Source: Vibrio ishigakensis (GTDB lineage: Bacteria > Pseudomonadota > Gammaproteobacteria > Enterobacterales > Vibrionaceae). Taken from it: a DNA stretch of 64,000 nucleotides. Under the pieces are notes generated by a model that worked only from the letters and a program-made list of their open reading frames with translations, made no database searches and was not told the DNA's origin. Below are positions 30,192 to 38,719 of this stretch, one piece after another. Where the stretch lies: assembly GCF_024347675.1 (NCBI RefSeq), contig NZ_AP024881.1, positions 2,604,001 to 2,668,000 of the forward strand, in the 5' to 3' direction. The stretch's first letter is position 1. Every line of letters starts with the position of its first letter. Both the position numbers and the translations under genes were made by a program.

Positions 30192-30805
30192 CAGTAGTTC
30201 CCCCTATGGGCAACAAAGGTGAAATCACCATACTGGCTCGCTGTAATCACAACGGTTACTACTTTGAAGATTTCTCTAGGTTCACCACTGTCAACTGTAG
30301 GCACGCCAAGCCTAGAGTCATAGTCATACTCAACTGTTACTTCTGCTCTAAAACCTAGATAGTCATCAGAGATGTTGTTGCCGAAGATATCATTTAGATT
30401 ACCTGCTTCATCCACACGGCAATTCGCTTTTGATTCATCCGTGGTATACCAGCAACCTACGTAGTCATCGACATCGTTGAACAGCGACGGAGGCTCTGAA
30501 TTATCCGGACCAAAAGCAGAAGCAGGCGTACATTCAATGACATCGTTTTGGGCATCTAGATAATCATCTTCACCGCAACGGAATTCTCCCCCGTCATGGT
30601 CGCTTTTGTCATCAAAGTTTCTAGATAGAATTTCAGTCATCAAACTGTCGGCTAGTGCAGATGCTCGAACTTCGTAATACGGCTTAGCTGATTGGGCTAT
30701 TTGAGGGTATAAAAAAGAGGTCAGCGTAATCATTGCGAGACCGAGAATCACAATAGCAATGATGCTCTCGATTAAGGTAAAGCCTTTAGTTAACTTAGCA
30801 GCCAT
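30191..30805 (-). CDS. mshD: MshD, MSHA minor pilin
   Basis: The prepilin has 204 residues when started at ATG 30805 (MAAKLTKG|FTLIESIIAI). An in-frame upstream start at 30853 would give an overlong leader and lies deep in mshC. It has mature Glu5, a long hydrophobic helix, and a globular domain with paired cysteines (CGEDD, CTPAS, CWYT, CRVD). It overlaps the mshC end by eleven bases. Confidence 0.88.
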   Translation of the reverse strand: MAAKLTKGFTLIESIIAIVILGLAMITLTSFLYPQIAQSAKPYYEVRASALADSLMTEILSRNFDDKSDHDGGEFRCGEDDYLDAQNDVIECTPASAFGPDNSEPPSLFNDVDDYVGCWYTTDESKANCRVDEAGNLNDIFGNNISDDYLGFRAEVTVEYDYDSRLGVPTVDSGEPREIFKVVTVVITASQYGDFTFVAHRGNY

Positions 30806-31292
30806 AAACGTATCCTTGGCTGTTGATGCAGATAGTCTCTGTTTCAGACTCACTGCTCACATCAATGCGAATCTCCTGTCCTGCTTCAGGTGTTGTACAA
30901 CCAGAGGAGCAGCTAGGATTTCCTAGTAGATCAAACTCTACCTGCATTGCTGGCTCAAAACTCATATCTTGCTCTTGAATAATGACTCTGTGGCTATGAG
31001 GCCGATCAGAGGTATCCGTACAGGCTTGAACAGAGCCCAAGCAATTCGCTGAAACCAATAAGCTGTGTCTTTCGTGTAAGCTGTCAGATTCATCGAGATT
31101 GGACTGCATGCGACCAAGCTGTATCTGTCTAATCACAGAGATACCCTGTTCTTGTGCAGCTTGTGCGGAGAATTTGGAAACACCGATAAACTGGCTAGCG
31201 GCGTAGAGAGACATAATTGCGACAACAATAATCACCACGATGAGTTCCACCATGGTAAAGCCTTGATTTAATCGCAAAGTCTTAGGGCTCAA
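30795..31292 (-). CDS. mshC: MshC, MSHA minor pilin (GspH-like)
   Basis: This 165-residue prepilin has leader 'MSPKTLRLNQG' then 'FTMVELIVVIIVVAIM', and a C-terminal cysteine-rich region (SCSSGC, ETICINSQGYVYGC). No ATG precedes the prepilin site, so translation probably starts at the TTG at 31292, with GGAC about eight bases upstream. The unusual start suggests low output relative to the major pilin. A terminator-like hairpin lies between it and the preceding mshA. Confidence 0.87.
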   Translation of the reverse strand: MSPKTLRLNQGFTMVELIVVIIVVAIMSLYAASQFIGVSKFSAQAAQEQGISVIRQIQLGRMQSNLDESDSLHERHSLLVSANCLGSVQACTDTSDRPHSHRVIIQEQDMSFEPAMQVEFDLLGNPSCSSGCTTPEAGQEIRIDVSSESETETICINSQGYVYGC

Positions 31293-31384
31293 AATATTGT
31301 CCGTAATACGCTAGGTCACTAAGTCTCTAAATATTATAGAGATATTTTATGGGATTGATTTTAATGATGTATCAATAAAGACAA

Positions 31385-31409
31385 AAAAGGCCAGCAATGC
31401 TGGCCTTTT
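31385..31409 (-). terminator. Terminator/attenuator after the second mshA
   Basis: Arms AAAAGGCCAGC / GCTGGCCTTTT with a 3-base loop and a six-T run on the minus strand, 17 bases past the mshA stop. It lies between major pilin and minor pilin genes. This would make an abundant short pilin mRNA and a minor read-through transcript to mshCDOPQ. Confidence 0.88.
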
Positions 31410-31425
31410 CGAAATCTAGCTGATA

Positions 31426-31896
31426 TTAGCAGTCATCAGCTGTAGCAGCTGTGATCACTGGAGTTGATTGTGCGTCAGCCGCTGCTTCGTAGGTCACAAT
31501 ACAAGTTGCATCCGATGCTGCACCAGGGAAAGAGTATGAAATTGAGCCCTCAGCTGCGTTGCTATCGCCACCATCTACAATAACCCAGTCTTGACCGTCA
31601 TCTAGTCCCTGCACCGCTAGGCCAATGCCTGCAGAGGTTGCAGTAGGATAGCCAAACACGGTTTCTATACCTTCAACTGCAACAGCAGCGCTACTAGTTT
31701 CTAATCCCTCGATAGCTGCTTTACCATAAACGATAGAACCAGCGCCTGCCATTGCACCTTTGAGACCTTGTAGTGAAGACTCACGTGCATCAGATTGTAG
31801 ATTCAAGAAACGTGGTGCCGCTGTTACCGCTAGAATACCTAGGATTACAATTACTACCACTAGCTCGATCAGTGTAAAACCACTTTGCTTTTTCAT
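31426..31896 (-). CDS. mshA: MshA-type major pilin, second copy
   Basis: This 156-residue type IV prepilin has leader MKKQSG and then 'FTLIELVVVIVILGILAVTAAPRF'. The first about 62 residues are nearly identical to the neighbouring 32018-32500 pilin, while the surface-exposed C-terminal half differs strongly. A C-terminal disulfide is likely between the Cys in 'TCIVTYEAA' and the final Cys. It is the positional equivalent of single mshA genes (directly before mshC). It has its own promoter-like sequence and a downstream terminator, fitting high expression. Confidence 0.92.
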   Translation of the reverse strand: MKKQSGFTLIELVVVIVILGILAVTAAPRFLNLQSDARESSLQGLKGAMAGAGSIVYGKAAIEGLETSSAAVAVEGIETVFGYPTATSAGIGLAVQGLDDGQDWVIVDGGDSNAAEGSISYSFPGAASDATCIVTYEAAADAQSTPVITAATADDC

Positions 31897-31916
31897 ATTT
31901 GTACCTTTTCAGTCCA

Positions 31917-31939
31917 TTAATCAGGTTGTTACTGATTAA
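31917..31939. repeat. Perfect inverted repeat at the second mshA promoter
   Basis: TTAATCAG (31917-31924) and CTGATTAA (31932-31939) with a 7-base centre. It overlaps two bases of the -10 hexamer and the predicted transcription start of the promoter for the second mshA. That placement fits an operator more than a leader hairpin, but both are possible. Confidence 0.6.
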
Positions 31940-31966
31940 TATAAATTTGTAAGTTTGTTTTAACAA
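31938..31966 (-). promoter_or_regulatory. Candidate promoter of the second mshA
   Basis: Reading leftward, TTGTTA (31966-31961) and TATATT (31943-31938) are spaced by exactly 17 bases, with 41 bases from the -10 to the ATG. The ribosome site AAAGG is seven bases before the start. The match to sigma-70 is good (4/6 and 5/6). Confidence 0.6.
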
Positions 31967-32017
31967 GAGGGTATGTGAAAAAATTATGGAACAGCATACC
32001 CAATTCAATAATATTTA

Positions 32018-32500
32018 TTAACAGCCTGTTTTTTCTACTGTTATAACAGGCGTAGAAAATTCATCTGCAGCATTCTGATAAATCACTGCACACTCTGATC
32101 CATCAGTGATATCACGCCCTGCAAAAGTCACCGCCAGTGCTTGGCTTGGAAATAGTTGAGCGTTTGCCTCACTAAAGACCCACTCTGTATCATCTTCAAG
32201 ACCTTGAACGGCTTGGACTATTCCCTTTTCATCTGCAGACGGATATCCAAACACGGTATTGATGGTACTCGCACCGTTACTAATTCCGCTAGTAGGCATA
32301 GTCTCCACACCGTTTATGGCGGCTTTACCGTAGACGATGGAGCCAGCACCAGCCATCGCGCCTTTCATACCTTGTAATGCAGAGACTCTAGCGTCTGACT
32401 GCAGATTCAAAAATCTCGGAGCTGCAGTTACAGACAAGATACCCAAGATTACAATAACAACCACAAGCTCGATGAGCGTAAAACCATCTTGTTTGTTCAT
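32018..32500 (-). CDS. mshA: MshA-type major pilin, first copy
   Basis: This 160-residue type IV prepilin has leader MNKQDG and then 'FTLIELVVVIVILGILSVTAAPRF'. Its N-terminal helix and alpha-loop ('LQGMKGAMAGAGSIVYGKAAI') match the second copy almost exactly, but the beta-sheet half is divergent and ends in 'VEKTGC'. Synonymous positions between the two copies differ widely, so the duplication is not recent. It lies 26 bases after mshB, with no promoter between, so it is co-transcribed with mshB. It could be a variant major pilin or a minor one. Confidence 0.88.
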   Translation of the reverse strand: MNKQDGFTLIELVVVIVILGILSVTAAPRFLNLQSDARVSALQGMKGAMAGAGSIVYGKAAINGVETMPTSGISNGASTINTVFGYPSADEKGIVQAVQGLEDDTEWVFSEANAQLFPSQALAVTFAGRDITDGSECAVIYQNAADEFSTPVITVEKTGC

Positions 32501-32526
32501 AGCACTGCCTAACCTATGAAAGCAAC

Positions 32527-33090
32527 TTAGTTCAGAGTTACAACAACGCTACCGTTAGCAGCATCGTAGTCAAAATAGTGACCAGTGTTACCGTCTAGTT
32601 GTGTGTAACGACAAACAGTTGTTAGGTTATCAGCATTCTCCGGACCAACTTCAGCAAGATACTTAGCAGTAGTGTCGTTTGCGTTTGAGCTTACTTGTGG
32701 CGGATTCTGTAGAAGCTCATTCATTAGATCTACACAACGTTGTGCTGTAACAGCTAAAGGAGATTGAGAGCCATCTTCTTTAAGTGCAATCGGATAACCA
32801 TCACGGTAGTTATCTTGATCAGAAGTCGTTAGCCAAAACTCACTACCGTCGTAATCTACAAAGTTGGTACGAGTATTACCTGCCGTCTCCTGTGGACGCA
32901 CTTCTGCTTCCCACTGAGCACGTGCAGATAGAACTGCGGTTGCATAACCACCAGCAACGCCTTCAATACTTGCTTGCTTAGCGCTGTCAGTGACATCTAA
33001 AAACTTTGGTAATGCGGCTACAGCTAAAAGACCTAGCACAACGATTACGATAACTAATTCAACTAGGGAAAAACCTGCATTGCGTTTCAT
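32527..33090 (-). CDS. mshB: MshB, MSHA pilin-like protein
   Basis: This 187-residue prepilin has leader MKRNAG and then 'FSLVELVIVIVVLGLLAVAALPKFLDV'. It is the first gene of the structural (pilin) half of the MSHA locus. The globular region includes two cysteines (QRCVDL, TVCRYT) expected to pair. A -10 element lies about 35 bases upstream. Confidence 0.92.
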   Translation of the reverse strand: MKRNAGFSLVELVIVIVVLGLLAVAALPKFLDVTDSAKQASIEGVAGGYATAVLSARAQWEAEVRPQETAGNTRTNFVDYDGSEFWLTTSDQDNYRDGYPIALKEDGSQSPLAVTAQRCVDLMNELLQNPPQVSSNANDTTAKYLAEVGPENADNLTTVCRYTQLDGNTGHYFDYDAANGSVVVTLN

Positions 33091-33123
33091 TAAAACTCTC
33101 CAATATGCAACTCTGGGCGGCTC

Positions 33124-33152
33124 ATTATAAGAACACTGTTCGAAAAAGCTAC
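33124..33152 (-). promoter_or_regulatory. Candidate promoter of the mshB structural operon
   Basis: An exact TATAAT (33129-33124, minus strand) lies 33 bases before the mshB start, with a poor -35 match (GTAGCT) 17 bases upstream. The 236-base mshF-mshB gap is AT-rich, which suits additional regulator binding. In V. cholerae a promoter is known at the mshB end of the locus. Confidence 0.5.
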
Positions 33153-33222
33153 AGATTTTGTAAAAATCCGTAATAAATATCTATTATCTGTTTCATAAAT
33201 AGTTTTATTCGTCACAAAACCC

Positions 33223-33246
33223 AAAATAGGCAGTAAAATACGCCTA
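33223..33246 (-). terminator. Weak candidate terminator after mshF
   Basis: Reading leftward, TAGGC, a 10-base loop, then GCCTA followed by TTTT and a further T-rich stretch. The stem is only five base pairs. It would separate the secretory (mshI-F) and structural (mshB-Q) halves of the locus. Confidence 0.3.
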
Positions 33247-33326
33247 CCGAGCAAAAAACAAACAAACTTTCAGAATTTTCGTCTATACACAAAAAGCGGA
33301 TAAACAAAAAATTTTTTTGGGATGCG

Positions 33327-33788
33327 CTACTTATTCAGCACATAAATAGAAAGGTCATTGCGATTGAGCTCAACGTTAAGAGTCTCTCCACTTTCGAAAT
33401 CGTACTGACATCGATAGAGATCACTTTGTTGAACTAATCTGGTGGCTATTGGCGGGTTTGGACGCTCGGAATGAGCAATCAAAAACATCTGCCAAGCACT
33501 ACAACTCTTAATTCCATTTAAGATAGGCTCGGGCCATCCCTTGTTGTTAAACACTAGCACATGATCATCAACTTCGGCATATTTGGGCTTGCCTGACAGT
33601 TCCCAGTGCTGGCGTAAATAATTCGCTTTATCTAGTGTCTTCTTTCCTATCAAGGTGACCGAAGTGCTCCGCGCATGCTGAGACACTGAATTAAGCGCTA
33701 ACAGTAGACTTGCTATCAAAACAAGCACTACCGCCATCCAAGCCCCTAATCGGGTCAAGGAGTGTGATTTTTCCTCTATCGACACCAT
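33327..33788 (-). CDS. mshF: MshF, MSHA biogenesis protein
   Basis: The bitopic protein has 153 residues, with a membrane helix near residues 16-33 and a small periplasmic domain with two cysteines (SCSAW, YRCQYDF). No enzymatic motif is visible. The assignment is from position between mshG and mshB, and three bases separate it from mshG. Its molecular role is not established. Confidence 0.82.
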   Translation of the reverse strand: MVSIEEKSHSLTRLGAWMAVVLVLIASLLLALNSVSQHARSTSVTLIGKKTLDKANYLRQHWELSGKPKYAEVDDHVLVFNNKGWPEPILNGIKSCSAWQMFLIAHSERPNPPIATRLVQQSDLYRCQYDFESGETLNVELNRNDLSIYVLNK

Positions 33789-33791
33789 GAG

Positions 33792-35012
33792 TTAGCCTTG
33801 GATCGCGTCCAACATGCCCCACATAGGCAAGAAGATACCAAGCGCCAGGATAAGAACCATACCCGCCACAATCACTAGCAAGATAGGCTCAATGCGTGCG
33901 GTAAGTGTTTTGAGGTCATAATCCACCTCACGATCATAGAAGTCAGCCACCTCAAGTAGCAGTTCATCCACTCGCCCAGTTTCTTCGCCGACAGAGATCA
34001 TCTGTTGTACCAAAGGGGTAAATATCCCAGTGTTTCTGGCCGCGCCAGACACAGATGAACCCGCTTCGATAGCAGACTTCATCTCTAACAATCTTGCTTC
34101 TAAGTATTTGTTGTCCATTGCCTCTGCTGAGAGCGCAAGGGAGTTATTGAGAGGCACACCAGATTGCAGCATCAAGGAGAAGGTTCTTGAGAAACGTGCC
34201 AGTTGTGCTCGGTTTACAATATCCCCTACAACAGGAATACGCAGACGTATCTTATCCCACTGCTCTCTGCCATCCGCTCGACTTACCCAGGCTTGGAAGG
34301 CAAACAAACAACCCACCATCACAGCTAAAAGCAATGTCCAGTATTCAACAAAGAAGTTAGAGGTGCCGATCAAGATCCTAGTCGGCAAAGGCAGTTCAAC
34401 CTGAAAGCGATTAAACATGCTAGCAAACTGCGGAATTACCTTTAGGTTCAACACGAACATAGCCACGGTAATAAACGAGATAACTAATACCGGATAACGC
34501 ATCGCAGTTTTGATTCGCTTGCGGGTCTCTAGCTCTTGCTCGTAGTAATGACTCAGTTGCAATAATGCTTGGTCTAATCGACCTGTGTTCTCACCCACTG
34601 CAATCATAGAGACAAACAAGGGGCTAAACACGCTCGAGTGAAGTTGCATAGAGGCCGATAGACTTCGACCATTAGTGAGCTCGTTGGCTACCTCTTGCAG
34701 GGCTTGCTTGAGCTGTTTATTTGAAGCATCCGCAATCAGGCTTCGAATAGCACGCAGCAAGGGAATGCCCGCTTTGGTGAGGCTATACATCTGACGACAG
34801 AAGATAACGTATACCTCTAACGGTACCGCTGGGGTCAGCAGGGACTTCCACTCAAAAGAGCTTTCAGAGTTCTCTTTCCCTGCCTTGATAGAGATCGGAA
34901 TGATTCCTTTAGCCATTAGGGATTCCGCAGCTAACTCTTGAGTTGCCGCATCTACCAGACCGCTGACTTTCTGACCTTCTAGGTCTCGCCCTTGATAGCG
35001 AAAGGTTGCCAT
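33792..35012 (-). CDS. mshG: MshG, PilC/GspF-type inner-membrane platform protein
   Basis: This 406-residue protein has the two homologous T2SSF domains. The repeated features 'FCRQMYSLTKAGIPLLRAI' and 'FSRTFSLMLQSGVPLNNSLAL' are visible, along with three membrane helices. It is the polytopic platform on which the MshE ATPase acts during pilus extension. It begins seven bases after mshE. Confidence 0.94.
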   Translation of the reverse strand: MATFRYQGRDLEGQKVSGLVDAATQELAAESLMAKGIIPISIKAGKENSESSFEWKSLLTPAVPLEVYVIFCRQMYSLTKAGIPLLRAIRSLIADASNKQLKQALQEVANELTNGRSLSASMQLHSSVFSPLFVSMIAVGENTGRLDQALLQLSHYYEQELETRKRIKTAMRYPVLVISFITVAMFVLNLKVIPQFASMFNRFQVELPLPTRILIGTSNFFVEYWTLLLAVMVGCLFAFQAWVSRADGREQWDKIRLRIPVVGDIVNRAQLARFSRTFSLMLQSGVPLNNSLALSAEAMDNKYLEARLLEMKSAIEAGSSVSGAARNTGIFTPLVQQMISVGEETGRVDELLLEVADFYDREVDYDLKTLTARIEPILLVIVAGMVLILALGIFLPMWGMLDAIQG

Positions 35013-35019
35013 ACTCTAC

Positions 35020-36747
35020 CTACAACAAATGCGTCTCGGCGACACCAGAACCATCACCTTCACCCAACAGCATCACCTCATCAAAGCTCACCACGCCTTC
35101 CAGTGCTAGCTTCATAGCTGACACAAGTAACGGCTGATACCCTTCGGTTTTGCGAGCTTTCTGAGCAAAGCCAACTGCATCGTTGGAGCGCAGTGCATCC
35201 ATCAATGGTTGGTCTAGTTCAAGCAGTTCAAATACACCGATTCGACCCTGGTAACCGGTTAGGTTACAGCTCTGACAGCCCTGCCCTTTACTAAATTGAG
35301 CATGAACCTGATTTGGGAAACGAGCTTCAAGCCAAGTTTTTTGGTCTGGGCTCAGTTCAACGGGTTCAGAACAATCGGTACATACACGGCGGATCAAGCG
35401 CTGTGCCAATACCGCACGAACAGAACTCGCCACCAGATAACCTGGTGCCCCCATGTCCATCATTCGCAGTGCGCTGTCTACCGCATCGTTGGTGTGTAAT
35501 GTACTCAAAACCAAGTGACCAGTAAGTGCAGCACGAAGACCGATTTCAACGGTTTCTTGGTCACGCATCTCACCTACGAGGATGATATCGGGATCCTGAC
35601 GCAAGAAGGTTCTAAGAACCGTAGAGAAATCTAGATCGATCTTGCTGTTCACCTGTACCTGATTCACGCGAGGCAATCGATATTCCACTGGATCTTCCAC
35701 CGTGATGATCTTCTTCGACGGTGAGTTAAGCTCAGTTAGTGCACCATAAAGGGTGGTGGTTTTACCCGAGCCCGTTGGCCCCGTTACCAAGATCATACCG
35801 TGTGGACGCTTTAACTGGCGCCTTAGGCGAATCAGAAGATCATCAGGTAGGCCAGATTCTTCCAGAGCACGCACACCGGCAGTCTGGTTCAACAGACGCA
35901 TTACTACAGATTCACCGTACTCGACTGGCATGGTCGACATACGAATATCGATAGACTGGCCTTTCACCTTAATATGGAAGCGGCCATCTTGTGGCAGACG
36001 TTTCTCGGAGATATCTAGCTGCGCCATTAGCTTCAAACGAAGTACAAGCGCCGAGGCAATGTTTACCTCATTAAGAATAGTTTCATGCAGAACACCATCG
36101 ATACGCTGACGAAGACGCAACACGTTCTCATCCGGTTCAATATGTATATCCGACGCCCCGACCTGTACCGCATCTTCGAATAGTGAATTGATAAGCTTAA
36201 CAACCGTTACTTCATCGCTATCGGCTGTGTCAGACAGGTTCAGTTCAAAGCTGTCCGTAGATTGGTGCTCGGCATGCAGTTGCTCTGCAAACGAGGCGAT
36301 CTCTTTAGTTCGGCGATAGTAGCGATCAAAACCAGAGACCAGCTGACGCTCTGAAGAAACGGCGAATTTCACCTCATATTGCAACAATATTCTGAGCACA
36401 GACTCTTGGGCAAACAGGTCTGCAGGGTCACTCATACAGACAGTGACTTGGTTGCCTTTGTGAGCAATCACTAACGCACGAAGGCGACGAGCATGCACTT
36501 CTGGAAGCAATTGCACTGCTTCGATGTCTACTTGCGCTCGATTCAGATCCACAAAAGGAATATTCAGCTGCTGAGCAAGGAAGGTCAGCAATTGCTTCTC
36601 TGTGATAAAGCCAAGTTGAATCAGTGAGTCACCTAGCTTACGCCCTGTTTGGCGCTGTGAGTCCAATGCCTGTTGAACCTGCTCTTCAGAGACAATATCG
36701 TTTTCTACTAGCAGGTCACCAAGACGTTTTAATAATTTAATAGCCAC
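35020..36747 (-). CDS. mshE: MshE, pilus extension ATPase with c-di-GMP-binding N-domain
   Basis: Secretion ATPase of 575 residues. The N-terminal MshEN domain has two tandem binding motifs, 'RLGDLLVENDIVSEEQ' (8-23) and 'KLGDSLIQLGFITEKQ' (37-52), each continuing to a conserved Gln. The T2SSE domain has Walker A GPTGSGKT, an Asp box, Walker B ('DPDIILVGEMRDQETVE') and a tetracysteine zinc site (CTDC, CQSC). In V. cholerae the MshEN motif binds c-di-GMP and promotes pilus extension. The start is a GTG sharing one base with the mshN stop. Confidence 0.95.
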   Translation of the reverse strand: MAIKLLKRLGDLLVENDIVSEEQVQQALDSQRQTGRKLGDSLIQLGFITEKQLLTFLAQQLNIPFVDLNRAQVDIEAVQLLPEVHARRLRALVIAHKGNQVTVCMSDPADLFAQESVLRILLQYEVKFAVSSERQLVSGFDRYYRRTKEIASFAEQLHAEHQSTDSFELNLSDTADSDEVTVVKLINSLFEDAVQVGASDIHIEPDENVLRLRQRIDGVLHETILNEVNIASALVLRLKLMAQLDISEKRLPQDGRFHIKVKGQSIDIRMSTMPVEYGESVVMRLLNQTAGVRALEESGLPDDLLIRLRRQLKRPHGMILVTGPTGSGKTTTLYGALTELNSPSKKIITVEDPVEYRLPRVNQVQVNSKIDLDFSTVLRTFLRQDPDIILVGEMRDQETVEIGLRAALTGHLVLSTLHTNDAVDSALRMMDMGAPGYLVASSVRAVLAQRLIRRVCTDCSEPVELSPDQKTWLEARFPNQVHAQFSKGQGCQSCNLTGYQGRIGVFELLELDQPLMDALRSNDAVGFAQKARKTEGYQPLLVSAMKLALEGVVSFDEVMLLGEGDGSGVAETHLL

Positions 36748-37877
36748 TACTCATCCCCCTCGAGAGAATTAAGCAGCTGCAAGCGATCGCGAATAAACGC
36801 TTGGGTCTGTTTGGAAATTCCCACTAGGCCAAGTGCCTTGGTATATGACTCTTTAGCATCCGCGTATTCCAGCTGTCGCTCTTGTTGTATCGCTAGGCCA
36901 AGCCACCAGCGAGCGTTGCTTGGGTCTCGTTCCGATAGTTCTTTATAGCTTTCTTCAGCAATTTCAACATTCTTAGTCTGCTGGGCAAGGCCTGCACGTA
37001 GCGCAAGGTACTCCTCGCTGGCGTTGTCTGGCATATAGGAAAGAGAAGAGAGCGCCGCTTCCGGTTGCTGCTCTTTTACTAATAACTTGGCAAGGGCTAG
37101 ACGTAGTGCTTCACTTTTCTCATTCAAACGAATCCCTTGTTGAAGCAGGTTCACCGCTCGGCGAGTATCTTTACGGCCGTAGTAAATAGCCGCTAACTTC
37201 TGGCGAGTTTTCTCGTCAGTAGGCACTAACTTCAAAGCTTTGTTGTATTCAGAAAAAGCTGTACGAGCATCATTGGCATTAAGAGCCTTCTCTGCACGGG
37301 CGATAGACTTCTCCGCAAGTTGCTCGGCGGTTAGTTCAACCTGCTCAACTTTCATCTGTTCTTGCTCTGGCTTAGTCTCTGCCTTAGCAATGAGGATAGG
37401 CTCCGGTATTGGTTTGGCTTGAACAACAGGCTTAGCTTTTACTGGTTCTGTTTTAGCAACAACCGGCTTTGGAGCAACCTCTTGCTTTTGCGTTTTAGCC
37501 ACTTCCACTGGTTTAGCCGGAGACTCTGCTTTTTCTTCGGCCACTTGAACTCTAGTTACGGCTTCTTTAGGCGCTTGAAAAAGGCTAACACTTTCCGTTT
37601 GCACTGCGCTTTTTGTTGGTGAATTAATGACGGTAGCATTCTCAACAGGCGCAAGTGTAACGCTGGTAGTCACCAAGTCATTCTGCTCGTTTTGTATTTG
37701 TGTCTGCTGCTGGGAAACTGCAAAACCACCTAACGCTAGGCTAAGACTAAAGCCACCGATGATCCAAACCACCGGAGAGGTCTTTTTGAGCTTTGGTACT
37801 TCAGCACGCTCAATGTTGGAAGCGCCTTGCTTCTCTTGCTGTGCCAGTTTGGTCAAAGCACTGTTTACTACACTCAT
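36747..37877 (-). CDS. mshN: MshN, TPR-containing MSHA biogenesis protein
   Basis: The 376-residue protein starts at ATG 37877 in a four-base overlap with mshM. It has a short cytoplasmic N-terminus (MSVVNSALTKLAQQ), a membrane helix near 35-55, and a long Pro/Lys/Val/Glu-rich periplasmic linker (about 110-185). At least four TPR units follow (200-370). It is probably a periplasmic scaffold linking inner-membrane complex and secretin, inferred from topology. Confidence 0.88.
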   Translation of the reverse strand: MSVVNSALTKLAQQEKQGASNIERAEVPKLKKTSPVVWIIGGFSLSLALGGFAVSQQQTQIQNEQNDLVTTSVTLAPVENATVINSPTKSAVQTESVSLFQAPKEAVTRVQVAEEKAESPAKPVEVAKTQKQEVAPKPVVAKTEPVKAKPVVQAKPIPEPILIAKAETKPEQEQMKVEQVELTAEQLAEKSIARAEKALNANDARTAFSEYNKALKLVPTDEKTRQKLAAIYYGRKDTRRAVNLLQQGIRLNEKSEALRLALAKLLVKEQQPEAALSSLSYMPDNASEEYLALRAGLAQQTKNVEIAEESYKELSERDPSNARWWLGLAIQQERQLEYADAKESYTKALGLVGISKQTQAFIRDRLQLLNSLEGDE

Positions 37878-38719
37878 ACCTGTTGCCACCCCCATAAAAA
37901 TGGCGTTTTGTACTTTGGCTTTTGCACAACATAAGTATCTCTCATGGCATCAAGCAGGTGCTGATTGACCACCTTCTGTTTGTTAGTGCTTACTGCCAAT
38001 AAAAGAGCCTTGTGACAAAGCTGATTTATAATTCTTGGAATTCCAGAAGCGGCGCGCCAAATGGCCTTCTTCTGAGAAAGTTTAAATACATTTGTATCAC
38101 CGCCGCTTACCGAGATGCGATGATCGATGTAAGCGACCGCTTCCTCTAGAGACAAAGGTCTAAGCCTTGCGCTAAAGGTGATGCGCTGTCTGAACTGACG
38201 CAGGTGGTGTTGTTGGAGTCGTTCGTCCAACTCAGGCTGACCAATCAACACTATCTGCAACAACTTATCGGTCACCGTCTCTAAATTGCCAAACAGCCGG
38301 ATGGTCTCTAACGCCTCATCACTCAGAGCTTGGGCTTCATCGATAAGGGCAATAGCTGGTCTTCCCTGCTCTCTTAACTCCACCAGCTTTGATTGGATCT
38401 GATCAACTAAGCGGTGAGGTTCCGTTGCTTCAAGCCCTAGCTCATTGGCGATAGCAAAGCGCAGGCCATCACCATCCAATACTGGATTGGGTAGATACAC
38501 CAGAGCAAAGTCATTCTCTAACTGCTCAATGAGCATGCGACAGACCATGGTCTTGCCTGTGCCCACCTCTCCAGTAAGCTTTACTACCCCCTCGCCCATA
38601 TTTAGAGCAGACATAACCGTCTGAATTGCCTCGTAATGTGGAGGCAATCCATGAAACAGCTGGGTATTTGGAGTCAAGCTAAATGGTGCTTGCTCAAATC
38701 CAAATTGAGTCAGATACAT
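37874..38719 (-). CDS. mshM: MshM, ExeA/GspA-like AAA ATPase
   Basis: The 281-residue AAA ATPase has Walker A GEVGTGKT and Walker B 'AIALIDEAQAL', followed by sensor residues in 'LLQIVLIGQPEL'. It resembles the ExeA family that helps secretin assembly, but has no peptidoglycan-binding domain in this length. The ATG shares one base with the mshL stop. Confidence 0.92.
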   Translation of the reverse strand: MYLTQFGFEQAPFSLTPNTQLFHGLPPHYEAIQTVMSALNMGEGVVKLTGEVGTGKTMVCRMLIEQLENDFALVYLPNPVLDGDGLRFAIANELGLEATEPHRLVDQIQSKLVELREQGRPAIALIDEAQALSDEALETIRLFGNLETVTDKLLQIVLIGQPELDERLQQHHLRQFRQRITFSARLRPLSLEEAVAYIDHRISVSGGDTNVFKLSQKKAIWRAASGIPRIINQLCHKALLLAVSTNKQKVVNQHLLDAMRDTYVVQKPKYKTPFLWGWQQV

